Of a stretch of 64,000 nucleotides of DNA, positions 47,335 to 55,898 are shown one piece after another. The notes beneath the pieces are model-generated. The model did not search any database, was not told where the DNA came from, and saw only the letters and a list, made by a program, of their open reading frames with translations. The stretch is from NCBI RefSeq assembly GCF_963676735.1, contig NZ_OY781464.1:26001-90000 (forward strand). The letters are read 5' to 3'. The stretch's first letter is position 1; each line of letters begins with the position of its first letter. The DNA comes from an uncultured Draconibacterium sp. (GTDB lineage Bacteria; Bacteroidota; Bacteroidia; Bacteroidales; Prolixibacteraceae). The position numbers and the translations under genes were made by a program.

Positions 47335-48966
47335 ATGCCGAACAAGAAAGATTATACAAATGGATTGCCGGATCCTTCACAACTGAAGGAAGAGATGCTG
47401 GCAAAATATCCACGAAAAGTGGCGAAGAAAAGGGCCAAGGCAATGGTGATCAACGATCCTGCCGAGAGTCAGGAGATAGGCGCAAACATCAGAACTGTAC
47501 CGGGGATTATTACCCAGCGTGGTTGTACATATGCCGGATGTAAAGGTGTGGTTTTAGGACCAACACGCGACATCATTAACCTGGTGCACGGACCAATTGG
47601 TTGTAGCTTTTATGCCTGGTTAACAAGGCGTAACCAAACCAAACCAACCGAAGGAGAACCCAACTTCATGACTTATGCATTTTCTACCGATATGCAGGAT
47701 GAAAACATCGTTTTTGGTGGTGAAGCAAAATTGAAAGATGCCATACGCGAAGCTTTCGATATTTTTAAACCAAAATCAATCGGTATTTTCTCTACCTGTC
47801 CGGTAGGTTTAATTGGCGACGACGTTCATGCTGTTGCCCGCGAAATGAAAGAAGAACTGGGAATAAACATTTTTGGTTTTAGTTGCGAAGGTTATCGTGG
47901 AGTATCTCAATCGGCCGGTCACCACATTGCTAACAACGGAATTTTTAAACACGTTGTAGGTAACGACGATCGCCCACGTACAGGTAAGTTCCAGGTGAAC
48001 TTATTGGGTGAATATAATATTGGTGGCGATGCTTTTGAAATCGAACGTATTTTCGAAGAAGTTGGTGTAACACTTATTTCTACCTACAGTGGTAACTCAA
48101 CTGTTGAAAGTTTTGCCTACTCGCACACTGCCGACCTAAACATGGTAATGTGTCACCGGTCCATCAACTACATTGCCGAGATGATGGAAGAAAAATACGG
48201 TATTCCATGGTTTAAAGTAAACTTTATTGGAGCCGAATCTACAGCAAAATCATTGCGAAAAATGGCCGATTACTTTGGCGATAAGGAATTGTCGGCAAAA
48301 GTGGAAGAAGTTATTGCCCGCGAAATGCTGAAAGTAAAAGCAGTTGCCGACGCCGTTAAACCAAAGGTTGAAGGGAAATTGGCGATGATGTTTGTGGGTG
48401 GATCGCGCGCTCACCATTACCAGGATTTATTTACCGAACTGGGTGTTCGGGTTGTTTCTGCCGGTTACGAGTTTGCTCACCGCGACGACTATGAAGGACG
48501 TGAAGTGATTCCGGACATTAAAATCGATGCTGATACACGTAACATCGAAGACCTGGTAGTTGAAAAAGACGAAGAAAAATATCGCAATGACCTGGCAGAG
48601 AAAAAGGCCAAACTTCAGGCCGAAGGTTACGAGTTTGAAGACTACAAAGGAATGATGCCTGATATGCAGAAAAACTCGCTGGTAATTGATGATGTAAACC
48701 ATTGGGAAACCGAGAAGCTGATTGAATTCTACAAGCCAGATGTATTCTGTGCGGGTATTAAAGAAAAATACGTGGTACAAAAATATGGTGTGCCATTAAA
48801 ACAGCTTCACTCTTACGACTATGGTGGTCCGTATGCCGCTTTCGAAGGTGCTATAAATTTCTACAAAGAAATGGAGCGTATGCTGGGTACTGATATCTGG
48901 AAACTGGTTGATACACCCTGGAAACACGAGCCGGAAATTGTGGGAAGTGTAACTGTTGACGCATAA
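47335..48966 (+). CDS. nifD: Nitrogenase molybdenum-iron protein alpha chain
   Basis: 543 residues. P-cluster ligands are Cys64 ('QRGCTYAGC'), Cys90 ('HGPIGCSFYAW') and Cys155 ('FSTCPVGLIGDD'). FeMo-co ligands are Cys273 ('NMVMCHRSINY') and His492 ('LKQLHSYDYGGPY'), with the active-site His196 in 'GVSQSAGHHIAN'. An extra segment of about 50 residues (roughly 395-447, charged and Lys/Glu-rich) marks the anaerobe-type NifD rather than the Azotobacter type. All catalytic residues are kept, so a functional Mo-nitrogenase is expected. Confidence 0.97.
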   Translation: MPNKKDYTNGLPDPSQLKEEMLAKYPRKVAKKRAKAMVINDPAESQEIGANIRTVPGIITQRGCTYAGCKGVVLGPTRDIINLVHGPIGCSFYAWLTRRNQTKPTEGEPNFMTYAFSTDMQDENIVFGGEAKLKDAIREAFDIFKPKSIGIFSTCPVGLIGDDVHAVAREMKEELGINIFGFSCEGYRGVSQSAGHHIANNGIFKHVVGNDDRPRTGKFQVNLLGEYNIGGDAFEIERIFEEVGVTLISTYSGNSTVESFAYSHTADLNMVMCHRSINYIAEMMEEKYGIPWFKVNFIGAESTAKSLRKMADYFGDKELSAKVEEVIAREMLKVKAVADAVKPKVEGKLAMMFVGGSRAHHYQDLFTELGVRVVSAGYEFAHRDDYEGREVIPDIKIDADTRNIEDLVVEKDEEKYRNDLAEKKAKLQAEGYEFEDYKGMMPDMQKNSLVIDDVNHWETEKLIEFYKPDVFCAGIKEKYVVQKYGVPLKQLHSYDYGGPYAAFEGAINFYKEMERMLGTDIWKLVDTPWKHEPEIVGSVTVDA

Positions 48967-48984
48967 AAATAGGAGGAAAGAATC

Positions 48985-50367
48985 ATGTTATTACGACATA
49001 CAACAAGCGAAGTAAAAGAAAGAAAAGCATTAACCGTTAACCCGGCAAAAACCTGCCAGCCGGTTGGTGCCATGTACGCCGCTCTCGGGGTACACGGTTG
49101 TTTACCACACAGTCACGGTTCGCAGGGCTGTTGTTCATACCACAGAAGTGCATTAACAAGACACTATAAAGAGCCGGTTATGGCTGCAACAAGTTCATTT
49201 ACCGAAGGATCATCAGTATTTGGTGGACAAGCGAACCTCTTGCAGGCCATCGATAATATTTTTACCATTTACGATCCTGATATCATTGCCGTTCATTCAA
49301 CTTGTTTGTCTGAAACCATTGGCGACGACCTTGGGCAAATTGTGAAAAAAGCATTGGACGACGGGAAAATTCCTGAAGGAAAGTTTGTTGTTCAGGCTTC
49401 AACACCAAGTTACGTTGGATCGCACGTTACCGGTTATGCCAACATGCTGGAGGCATTTGTGAAGTATTTTTCATACAACACCAACGAAAAAATACGCCAG
49501 GTAAACATGCTGTCGGGGTGGGTTGAACCATCTGATATGCGCGAGCTGAAACGTATTGCCGGTTTAATGAAAATTAAAACAGTGCTGTTGCCAGATACCT
49601 CAGATGTGTTAGATACTCCAATGGACGGAACCTATAAAATGTACCCCAAAGGCGGAACAACACGCGAAGAGATTGTAAGCATGGGTAACAGTATGAAAAC
49701 CGTGGCGATGGGCGAGTGGGCTACACAAAAAGCCGCCATTATGCTTGATAATAAATGCAAGGTGCCTTTTTCAATGACCGACGTGCCAATTGGTTTAAGA
49801 GCAACCGACCGTTTTATCCAGGCCCTTTCAACTGCCGGAAAAGTTTCTATTCCGGAGTGTATCTCGGAAGAGCGCGGTAAACTGGTAGATGTAATTACCG
49901 ATATGCACCAATACCTGTATGGTAAGCGTGTTGCACTTTGGGGAGACCCGGATACAATTCTGCCGTTAATTGAATTCCTGGTTGATATGGATATGAAACC
50001 TGTTTACGTGGTTTCCGGAACACCGGGTAAAAAATTCTCGAAACTGGCAATGGATATTCTGGAAGAAAAAGTACCGGAAGCAAAAGTTCGCAACGGCGCA
50101 TCTGCTGATATGTTCCTTATGCATCAGTGGATAAAAGAAGAGCCTGTTGATTTACTAATTGGTAACACCTACGGCAAATACATTGCCCGCGACGAAGGTA
50201 TTCCATTTGTTCGTTCAGGATTCCCAATTATTGATCGTATCGGTCATAGTTATTTCCCAACTGTTGGTTACATGGGAGGTATTCGTCTTCTTGAAAGCAT
50301 TCTTGGAGCCATTATGGATAAAATTGATGCTACTGCTCCTGAAGAATCATTCGAACTAGTAATGTAG
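48985..50367 (+). CDS. nifK: Nitrogenase molybdenum-iron protein beta chain
   Basis: 460 residues with a strong AGGAGG ribosome-binding site. P-cluster ligands are Cys24 ('AKTCQPVGAM'), Cys49 ('HGSQGCCSYH') and Cys107 ('HSTCLSETIGDD'), with spacings of 25 and 58 identical to A. vinelandii NifK. The serine that can ligate the oxidised P-cluster lies in 'TPSYVGSHVTGYANM'. The N-terminus is about 46 residues shorter than in Azotobacter, as in other anaerobe types. It is followed by a stem-loop. Confidence 0.97.
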   Translation: MLLRHTTSEVKERKALTVNPAKTCQPVGAMYAALGVHGCLPHSHGSQGCCSYHRSALTRHYKEPVMAATSSFTEGSSVFGGQANLLQAIDNIFTIYDPDIIAVHSTCLSETIGDDLGQIVKKALDDGKIPEGKFVVQASTPSYVGSHVTGYANMLEAFVKYFSYNTNEKIRQVNMLSGWVEPSDMRELKRIAGLMKIKTVLLPDTSDVLDTPMDGTYKMYPKGGTTREEIVSMGNSMKTVAMGEWATQKAAIMLDNKCKVPFSMTDVPIGLRATDRFIQALSTAGKVSIPECISEERGKLVDVITDMHQYLYGKRVALWGDPDTILPLIEFLVDMDMKPVYVVSGTPGKKFSKLAMDILEEKVPEAKVRNGASADMFLMHQWIKEEPVDLLIGNTYGKYIARDEGIPFVRSGFPIIDRIGHSYFPTVGYMGGIRLLESILGAIMDKIDATAPEESFELVM

Positions 50368-50395
50368 TTGCAATATAATTCAAATATGATTTCGA

Positions 50396-50433
50396 GGTGA
50401 GTACAGTAGAGTCGCTCTCTGCTGTACTTCACC
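50396..50433 (+). other. Strong intercistronic stem-loop between nifK and nifE
   Basis: About 16 bp of stem (GGTGAGTACAGTAGAG / CTCTGCTGTACTTCACC) with one bulge and a 5-nt loop, not followed by a T run. It is therefore more likely an mRNA-stabilising or processing hairpin (or partial terminator) than a full terminator. Confidence 0.7.
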
Positions 50434-50540
50434 CGAAATTACCAGCACTACAAAATAAGTATCAGAGATAATAAGTCACATTTATAATTAGGATAAGACC
50501 TGCTTGCAGGCAACTTCGTCCATCTTTTAACTTTTGAATT

Positions 50541-51869
50541 ATGAGCAACTTTCTAAAAGATCGCGAAAGCCAAATCCTGACAAAAGGAAACGATGCTGCA
50601 GAAATTTCCTGCGGGAAAAAAAGTCTGGCCGGATCCGTTTCGCAACGCGCCTGCGTTTTCTGCGGATCGCGTGTTGTGCTTTATCCAATTGCCGATGCGC
50701 TGCATGTTATTCACGGACCGGTAGGGTGCGCGTCGTATACCTGGGATATTCGTGGTTCACTTTCATCCGGGCCACAACTACACCGCCTGAGCTTTACCAC
50801 CGACCTTAAAGAAAAAGACGTGGTTTTTGGCGGCGAAAAGAAATTATACCATGCCCTTATTGATTTAATCGACAAACATCAGCCAAAAGCTGCCTTTGTT
50901 TTCTCAACTTGTATAATCGGAGTTATTGGCGACGATGTGGAAGCCGTTTGCCGCCAGGTTACCAAAGAAAAGGGCATCGACGTTATTCCGGTAATGTCGG
51001 AAGGATTTAACGGTACCAAAAAAGACGGCTATAAAATTGCTTGCGGAGCACTGTCGAAACTGGTTGGAACCAACAACGATTACACACCCTCAAAATATTC
51101 AATCAATATTCTTGGCGACTTTAACCTGGCCGGCGAGTTGTGGATACTGGCTGAATACTATAAAAAATTAGGCGTAGATATTATTTCGTGTATGACCGGC
51201 GACGGTCGTGTTGAAGAAATTCGCCGGGCGCATCACGCATCGTTAAATGTGGTGCAATGTTCGGGCTCCATCATGCACCTGGCTAAAGAGATGAAGGAAA
51301 AATACGACATCCCTTTTATGAAGGTCTCTTATTTCGGAATCGAAGATATGTCGGAGGCACTGTACGAGGTCGCCAAATTTTTCGACGATGAAGAAATGAT
51401 GGTTAAAGCCCGCGAACTGGTTACCAACGAAATTTCGAAATTATTACCGGCACTGCAACCTTACCGCCAAAAACTGGAAGGAAAAAAAGCTGCCATTTAT
51501 GTGGGAGGGGCTTTTAAAGCCATTTCGTTGGTAAAAGCCTTACGCCTGTTGGGCATGCAAACAGTGGTGGTTGGCTCGCAAACCGGAAATGCTGAAGACT
51601 ATAAACTACTAAAAGACTTGTGTGATGAGGGAACCATCATTGTTGATGATTCCAATCCAAACGAACTTTCTGAATTTGTGAAGCTAACCGGAGCCAACCT
51701 GTTTATCGGCGGCGTGAAGGAACGCCCGATTGCCCATAAACTTGGTCTTGGTTTTTGCGATCACAACCACGAACGGAAAGAAGCACTGGCCGGCTATGTC
51801 GGTATGATGAATTTTGCGAAAGAAGTTTACGCCTCGGTTACAAGCCCGGTGTGGAAGTTCGTAAAGTGA
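50541..51869 (+). CDS. nifE: Nitrogenase FeMo-cofactor scaffold protein NifE
   Basis: 442 residues, paralogue of NifD. Cluster cysteines Cys38 ('QRACVFCGSR'), Cys63 ('HGPVGCASYTWD') and Cys124 ('FSTCIIGVIGDD') match the O-cluster ligands 37, 62 and 124 reported for A. vinelandii NifE. Cys in 'LNVVQCSGSIMHL' matches the FeMo-co site. With NifN it matures the NifB cofactor to FeMo-co. The 173-bp gap after nifK holds the stem-loop. Confidence 0.96.
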   Translation: MSNFLKDRESQILTKGNDAAEISCGKKSLAGSVSQRACVFCGSRVVLYPIADALHVIHGPVGCASYTWDIRGSLSSGPQLHRLSFTTDLKEKDVVFGGEKKLYHALIDLIDKHQPKAAFVFSTCIIGVIGDDVEAVCRQVTKEKGIDVIPVMSEGFNGTKKDGYKIACGALSKLVGTNNDYTPSKYSINILGDFNLAGELWILAEYYKKLGVDIISCMTGDGRVEEIRRAHHASLNVVQCSGSIMHLAKEMKEKYDIPFMKVSYFGIEDMSEALYEVAKFFDDEEMMVKARELVTNEISKLLPALQPYRQKLEGKKAAIYVGGAFKAISLVKALRLLGMQTVVVGSQTGNAEDYKLLKDLCDEGTIIVDDSNPNELSEFVKLTGANLFIGGVKERPIAHKLGLGFCDHNHERKEALAGYVGMMNFAKEVYASVTSPVWKFVK

Positions 51870-52076
51870 TACGACACAAAAACGGTTAGTTACAGGCCGT
51901 GATTGTGTTTTTAGAAAGGGGGGGACCCTTTAAAAAATCGGAAAAAATATTGAATTCCGGTGAGCGTTCCCGAATGCTTTGCCTCGGGATAAGGGAACAA
52001 GACTATAAAAAAGTCCTTAACGGAATCGGATTCCTCAACAGCTTTGCTGTGAGGAGTTCCAATAAAAACAAATCGG
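51870..52076 (+). other. Structured 207-bp nifE-nifN intercistronic region
   Basis: Several stem-loops in a row: AAAGGG/CCCTTT (about 51916-51936), CCCGA/TCGGG (about 51969-51988) and CCTC-A-ACAGC / GCTGT-GAGG with a TTT loop (about 52032-52054). None has a strong T run. A short open frame here has no family features and is not called. Confidence 0.5.
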
Positions 52077-53483
52077 ATGTTTGAACTCAATTCAGTACCA
52101 AAAGCAAAAGAAAATTACAAGGCAACACAAAATGCCTGTAAACTTTGTTCGCCGCTGGGAGCCAGTGTAGCCTACAAAGGTTTTAAAGGCTGTGTTCCGC
52201 TAATTCACGGCTCTCAGGGTTGCGCCACTTATATTCGTCGCTACCTTATTTCGCACTACAAAGAGCCCATCGACATTGCCTCGTCGAACTTTACCGAAGA
52301 TGCTACCATTTTTGGTGGCGACGAAAATTTCAAACTGGCAGTCCTTAATATTATCAATCAATATAAACCGGAGATAATCGGAATCGCCTCAACCTGTTTA
52401 AGCGAAACCATTGGCGACGATGTTAGCCTTTTTCTGCACCATTTTCTGGAGAAGCACCCTGAAATCGATACCGATTTTGTGATGGCTTCAACACCAAGTT
52501 ACCAGGGAACGCACATTGATGGTTTCCACGAAGCAGTTGCCAGCGTGGTAAAGCATTACGCCAAAAACGATCTTTCACAAGCTCATGTAAATCTTTTTCC
52601 CGGTTTTGTTTCAACCGAAGATTTACGTTTGCTGAAAGAAATTATGGTCGACTTTTCTCTGGAACACATTATGATGCCCGATTATTCCGAAAGTTTAGAT
52701 AACCCGGTTTGGGATACTTATTACCGTATTCCCGAAGGAGGAACAGCCAAAGAGGATGTGGTAAAAAGTGGTTCGGCCAAAGCCAGTATCGAATTCGGTA
52801 CTATTCTCAACAGAGGGAAATTATCGGGCCGGGTAAAAAGCAAAAAATTGTCGCGCACCGGGGCACAGTTCCTGAAAAACGAAATGGACGTGCTGTTAGT
52901 AAATATGCCAATGCCAATTGGTATTACGCAAACCGATGCCTTTTTCGAGGAGCTTAAAAATCTTTCAGGCAACGATATTCCTGAAAAATACACCAAACAG
53001 CGCGGTCGTCTGGTAGATGCTTATGTTGATGCACACAAATACGTGTTTGGCAAACGGGCAGTGGTTTATGGCGAAGAAGATTTTGTAGTTGCCATGGCCG
53101 CCTTTCTCGATGAAATAGGAATTGAACTGGCGTTGGTTGCAACAGGCGGCGAAAGCGGCATGCTAGAACAGGAAATAAAAAAATATTGCCCGGAGAATAA
53201 AGATAAAGTTGTGGTTCGCGAAGGATACGATTTTGAAAGAATCCGCGAATGGAGCCTCGAAAATAAACCGGATATTCTGATCGGGCACAGCAAAGGCTAC
53301 TACATTGCCCGCGAACTGAATATCCCGATTGTTCGGGTAGGTTTCCCGGTTCACGACCGCGTGGGAGGGCAACGTATCAAACACCTGGGTTATTCGGGGA
53401 CACAGGAACTATTCGATAAAGTAGTGAATGCACTAATCGAACACAAACAAAGGATTTCGCCGGTAGGCTATAAATATATGTAG
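52077..53483 (+). CDS. nifN: Nitrogenase FeMo-cofactor scaffold protein NifN
   Basis: 468 residues, paralogue of NifK ('CSPLGASVAYKGFKGC', 'HGSQGCATYIRRYLISHYKE', 'IASTCLSETIGDD', 'MASTPSYQGTHIDGF'). It partners NifE. Cysteines at 24, 49 and 107 fall at exactly the same positions as the P-cluster ligands of NifK in this cluster, whereas A. vinelandii NifN is reported to use only Cys44. It is assigned nifN by order and by pairing with nifE; a second nifK-like function is unlikely but not excluded. Confidence 0.93.
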   Translation: MFELNSVPKAKENYKATQNACKLCSPLGASVAYKGFKGCVPLIHGSQGCATYIRRYLISHYKEPIDIASSNFTEDATIFGGDENFKLAVLNIINQYKPEIIGIASTCLSETIGDDVSLFLHHFLEKHPEIDTDFVMASTPSYQGTHIDGFHEAVASVVKHYAKNDLSQAHVNLFPGFVSTEDLRLLKEIMVDFSLEHIMMPDYSESLDNPVWDTYYRIPEGGTAKEDVVKSGSAKASIEFGTILNRGKLSGRVKSKKLSRTGAQFLKNEMDVLLVNMPMPIGITQTDAFFEELKNLSGNDIPEKYTKQRGRLVDAYVDAHKYVFGKRAVVYGEEDFVVAMAAFLDEIGIELALVATGGESGMLEQEIKKYCPENKDKVVVREGYDFERIREWSLENKPDILIGHSKGYYIARELNIPIVRVGFPVHDRVGGQRIKHLGYSGTQELFDKVVNALIEHKQRISPVGYKYM

Positions 53484-53565
53484 TAACAGAAATGAGTAAT
53501 TGGTATGAAGCAGCGGGCATTGCTTGCAGCTTGAGGCTAAAAACTCGAAACTAAAAAGGAAAGTT

Positions 53566-54825
53566 ATGATTGACATTAAAACACATCCCTGTTTCAATAA
53601 AGATGCAAAAGGCAAATATGCCCGCGTGCATCTCCCGGTGGCACCGCAATGTAATATTCATTGTAATTATTGCAAACGCGATTACGATTGCGTAAACGAG
53701 AGCCGCCCTGGTGTTACCAGCGAAGTACTATCACCAGAGCAGGCTCTGGCCTATACCATCAGGTTAAAAGAAAAAATGCCGCATTTGTCGGTTGTGGGAA
53801 TTGCAGGTCCCGGCGATCCGTTTGCCAATCCAATTCAAACGATGACAACACTTCGGTTGATTCGCAAAGAATTTCCTGAAATGATTCTTTGTCTTTCGTC
53901 AAATGGGCTGAATGTATTGCCGTATATTGATGAATTGAAAGATCTGGATGTTAGCCACGTTACCATAACGCTGAATGGAACGGAGACAAAAACACTTTCA
54001 CAATTATATAAATGGGTGCGTTTCGAAAAGCGCGGATATTTTGGTGAACAGGCCGCTGAAATTCTGCTGCGCAACCAGATGGAAGCAATCCGGGCTTTAA
54101 AACGTGCAGGCATTACAGTAAAAATCAATTCGATTGTTGTGCCGGGAATTAATGATAACGTGATTGTTGATGTTGCTAAAAAAATGAAAGAGATGGAAGT
54201 GGATATTATGAATACCATTCCGCTCTACCCGGTTGAAGGAACGCCTTTCGAGGGTTTTGAAGAGCCTTCGCCAAAACGCATGAAAGAATTGCAAAATGAA
54301 ATAAAAGAATATTTACCACCCATGACGCACTGTGCCCGCTGCCGTGCCGATGCTGTTGGATTGCTGGGAAAAGACGATCCGGAAGCTAAACGTATTCTCT
54401 CGGAAGTGTCGAACCTGTCGGTTAATGTCGACACTACAAAACCTTTTGTGGCGGTTGCCAGTCACGAAGGATTATTGGTAAACCAGCACCTGGGGGAAGC
54501 AGCGCAGCTGTATATTTTCAGAGAAACCCCAAACGGTTATCGTATGGTAGAGCAACGTGCCACCCCAAAACCGGGTTCGGGAAACGAGCGATGGCAAGAG
54601 TTGGCTGATAGTATAAACGATTGCAGAGCATTGCTTTTGGGAGGAATTGGGCCATCGCCGTCGTCAATAATTGGTCGTGCAGGAATCAAAATCGTAGAAA
54701 TGACCGGTCTGATTGATGAGGGACTGGATGCTGTTTACAAGGGCAAAGAACTCCGGACCCTGAAAAAAGCCGACGTTTTTAAATGCGGTTCAGAATGCTC
54801 GGGGAAAGGAACCGGTTGTGGATAG
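53566..54825 (+). CDS. nifB: Radical SAM protein NifB with C-terminal NifX-like domain
   Basis: 419 residues from ATG 53566, which has AAAAAGGAAAG before it; an in-frame TTG further upstream is rejected. Radical SAM ligands Cys29, Cys33 and Cys36 are in 'PQCNIHCNYCKRDYDC', with 'GIAGPGDPFANP' as the SAM-binding segment. A NifX/NafY-type domain occupies about residues 300-400 ('VAVASHEGLLVNQHLGEAAQ'). The tail 'KCGSECSGKGTGCG' is Cys-rich. It fuses two 4Fe-4S clusters with a carbide to form NifB-co, the FeMo-co precursor. Confidence 0.97.
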   Translation: MIDIKTHPCFNKDAKGKYARVHLPVAPQCNIHCNYCKRDYDCVNESRPGVTSEVLSPEQALAYTIRLKEKMPHLSVVGIAGPGDPFANPIQTMTTLRLIRKEFPEMILCLSSNGLNVLPYIDELKDLDVSHVTITLNGTETKTLSQLYKWVRFEKRGYFGEQAAEILLRNQMEAIRALKRAGITVKINSIVVPGINDNVIVDVAKKMKEMEVDIMNTIPLYPVEGTPFEGFEEPSPKRMKELQNEIKEYLPPMTHCARCRADAVGLLGKDDPEAKRILSEVSNLSVNVDTTKPFVAVASHEGLLVNQHLGEAAQLYIFRETPNGYRMVEQRATPKPGSGNERWQELADSINDCRALLLGGIGPSPSSIIGRAGIKIVEMTGLIDEGLDAVYKGKELRTLKKADVFKCGSECSGKGTGCG

Positions 54826-54866
54826 TCGCCTGTTTAACAATAAGAAACTCTAAAAGCTAATAAATA

Positions 54867-55214
54867 ATGAGAATAGCAGTAACAACAACGAGTGGACTTA
54901 AGGTCGACCAGCATTTTGGGAAAGCACGTAGTTTTTCGATTTACGATGTAAAAGCTGATGAAGTAAAACTTATCGAGACCAGGTTAGTCGATTCCTATTG
55001 TCAATCAAGTGCAGAGGAAACACCCGACAAAAACCACCAGTTTTCCGAAAACAGACTGTCGATGGTGTACGAGCGAATAAAAGATTGCGATAAGGTGTAT
55101 ACACTTCAAATTGGTGAAAAACCGGAAGCGGCACTGAAGAACAAAGGGATTAAAGTGCAAGCTTGTTCGTGTAACATCGAAAAAATCCCCGGCTGTAGCG
55201 GAAAATGCAAATAA
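54867..55214 (+). CDS. NifX/NafY-type FeMo-cofactor-binding protein with Cys-rich tail
   Basis: 115 residues of the dinitrogenase iron-molybdenum cofactor domain ('MRIAVTTTSGLKVDQHFGKA', 'IYDVKADEVKLIETR', 'VYTLQIGEKPEAALKNKGI'). The C-terminus 'ACSCNIEKIPGCSGKCK' has four cysteines, echoing the NifB tail. It may carry NifB-co or FeMo-co between NifB, NifEN and NifDK. It starts 41 bp after nifB. The nifX symbol is possible but not assigned, because several small proteins share this domain. Confidence 0.88.
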   Translation: MRIAVTTTSGLKVDQHFGKARSFSIYDVKADEVKLIETRLVDSYCQSSAEETPDKNHQFSENRLSMVYERIKDCDKVYTLQIGEKPEAALKNKGIKVQACSCNIEKIPGCSGKCK

Positions 55215-55337
55215 AAAATAACTGTTATTTCAAAGACAAAGGAGAAGAACTGAAAATCAGTAGAGCAGATCTCGCGGTCATACTTCCTTCGAAATGACAA
55301 TGAATAAAAAATAGTATCAACAAAAAATAATAACGAC

Positions 55338-55643
55338 ATGAAAAAACCAGAATTTCACATTTTAGTATGCAACTCTTATCGGGTTGCCGGCGATGCACAA
55401 GGTTATTGCAACAAAAACGGGTCATCCGATTTAATTCAATATATAATGGAAGAATGTAACGACCGCGGCCTCGATGTTGCGGTTTCTTCCACCGCTTGTT
55501 TAAACGTTTGCTCGCAGGGGCCGGTAATGGTAATTCATCCCAATAACCTGTGGTACGGAGGTATTAATGAAGAAAAAATCGACGAAATATTAGATGCACT
55601 GGAAGAGGGGGAGGCCGTTGAGGAATATCTCATAAGCGATTAA
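55338..55643 (+). CDS. Thioredoxin-like [2Fe-2S] ferredoxin, nif-associated
   Basis: 101 residues of the Clostridium pasteurianum type: Cys11, Cys24, Cys54 and Cys58 ('HILVCNSYRV', 'GYCNKNG', 'STACLNVCSQGP') match the C-x12-C ... C-x3-C pattern. The C. pasteurianum protein is linked to nitrogenase. It is probably an electron carrier or a partner of NifDK/cofactor assembly. 123 bp of sequence without features separates it from the NifX-like gene. Confidence 0.9.
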   Translation: MKKPEFHILVCNSYRVAGDAQGYCNKNGSSDLIQYIMEECNDRGLDVAVSSTACLNVCSQGPVMVIHPNNLWYGGINEEKIDEILDALEEGEAVEEYLISD

Positions 55644-55898
55644 GTTAAACTGTCAATCTCAATTGTTTTTCCCCTCTTATCCAAATTGTTTTCAGAGTGA
55701 GCTTTAAGCATAACAATGGAATTACAATGGATAATGCCGATAGTTGTTTAATTAGCAGCAACGAACGCAGTGAAATTGATGATAATAATAAACACTCATC
55801 GGTATAACCAGAACTAATCAAACTTCAACTTGTATAGTATTCCCGGCCTTTGCCGGGGGTGCTTCTATCGGATTGCTGACCAATAACAATTATATATT
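55644..55898. other. Intercistronic region before nifV with a GC hairpin
   Basis: 255 bp with no gene. A 6-bp stem CCCGGC/GCCGGG with a 4-nt loop (55842-55857) lies 41 bp before nifV. No T run, sigma-54 site or CCTAC palindrome is seen, so nifV may be read through from upstream. Confidence 0.45.

Noticed and set aside
51899..52084. Small open frame between nifE and nifN
   Set aside because: No recognisable family, poor composition and overlap with several stem-loops; treated as noncoding.
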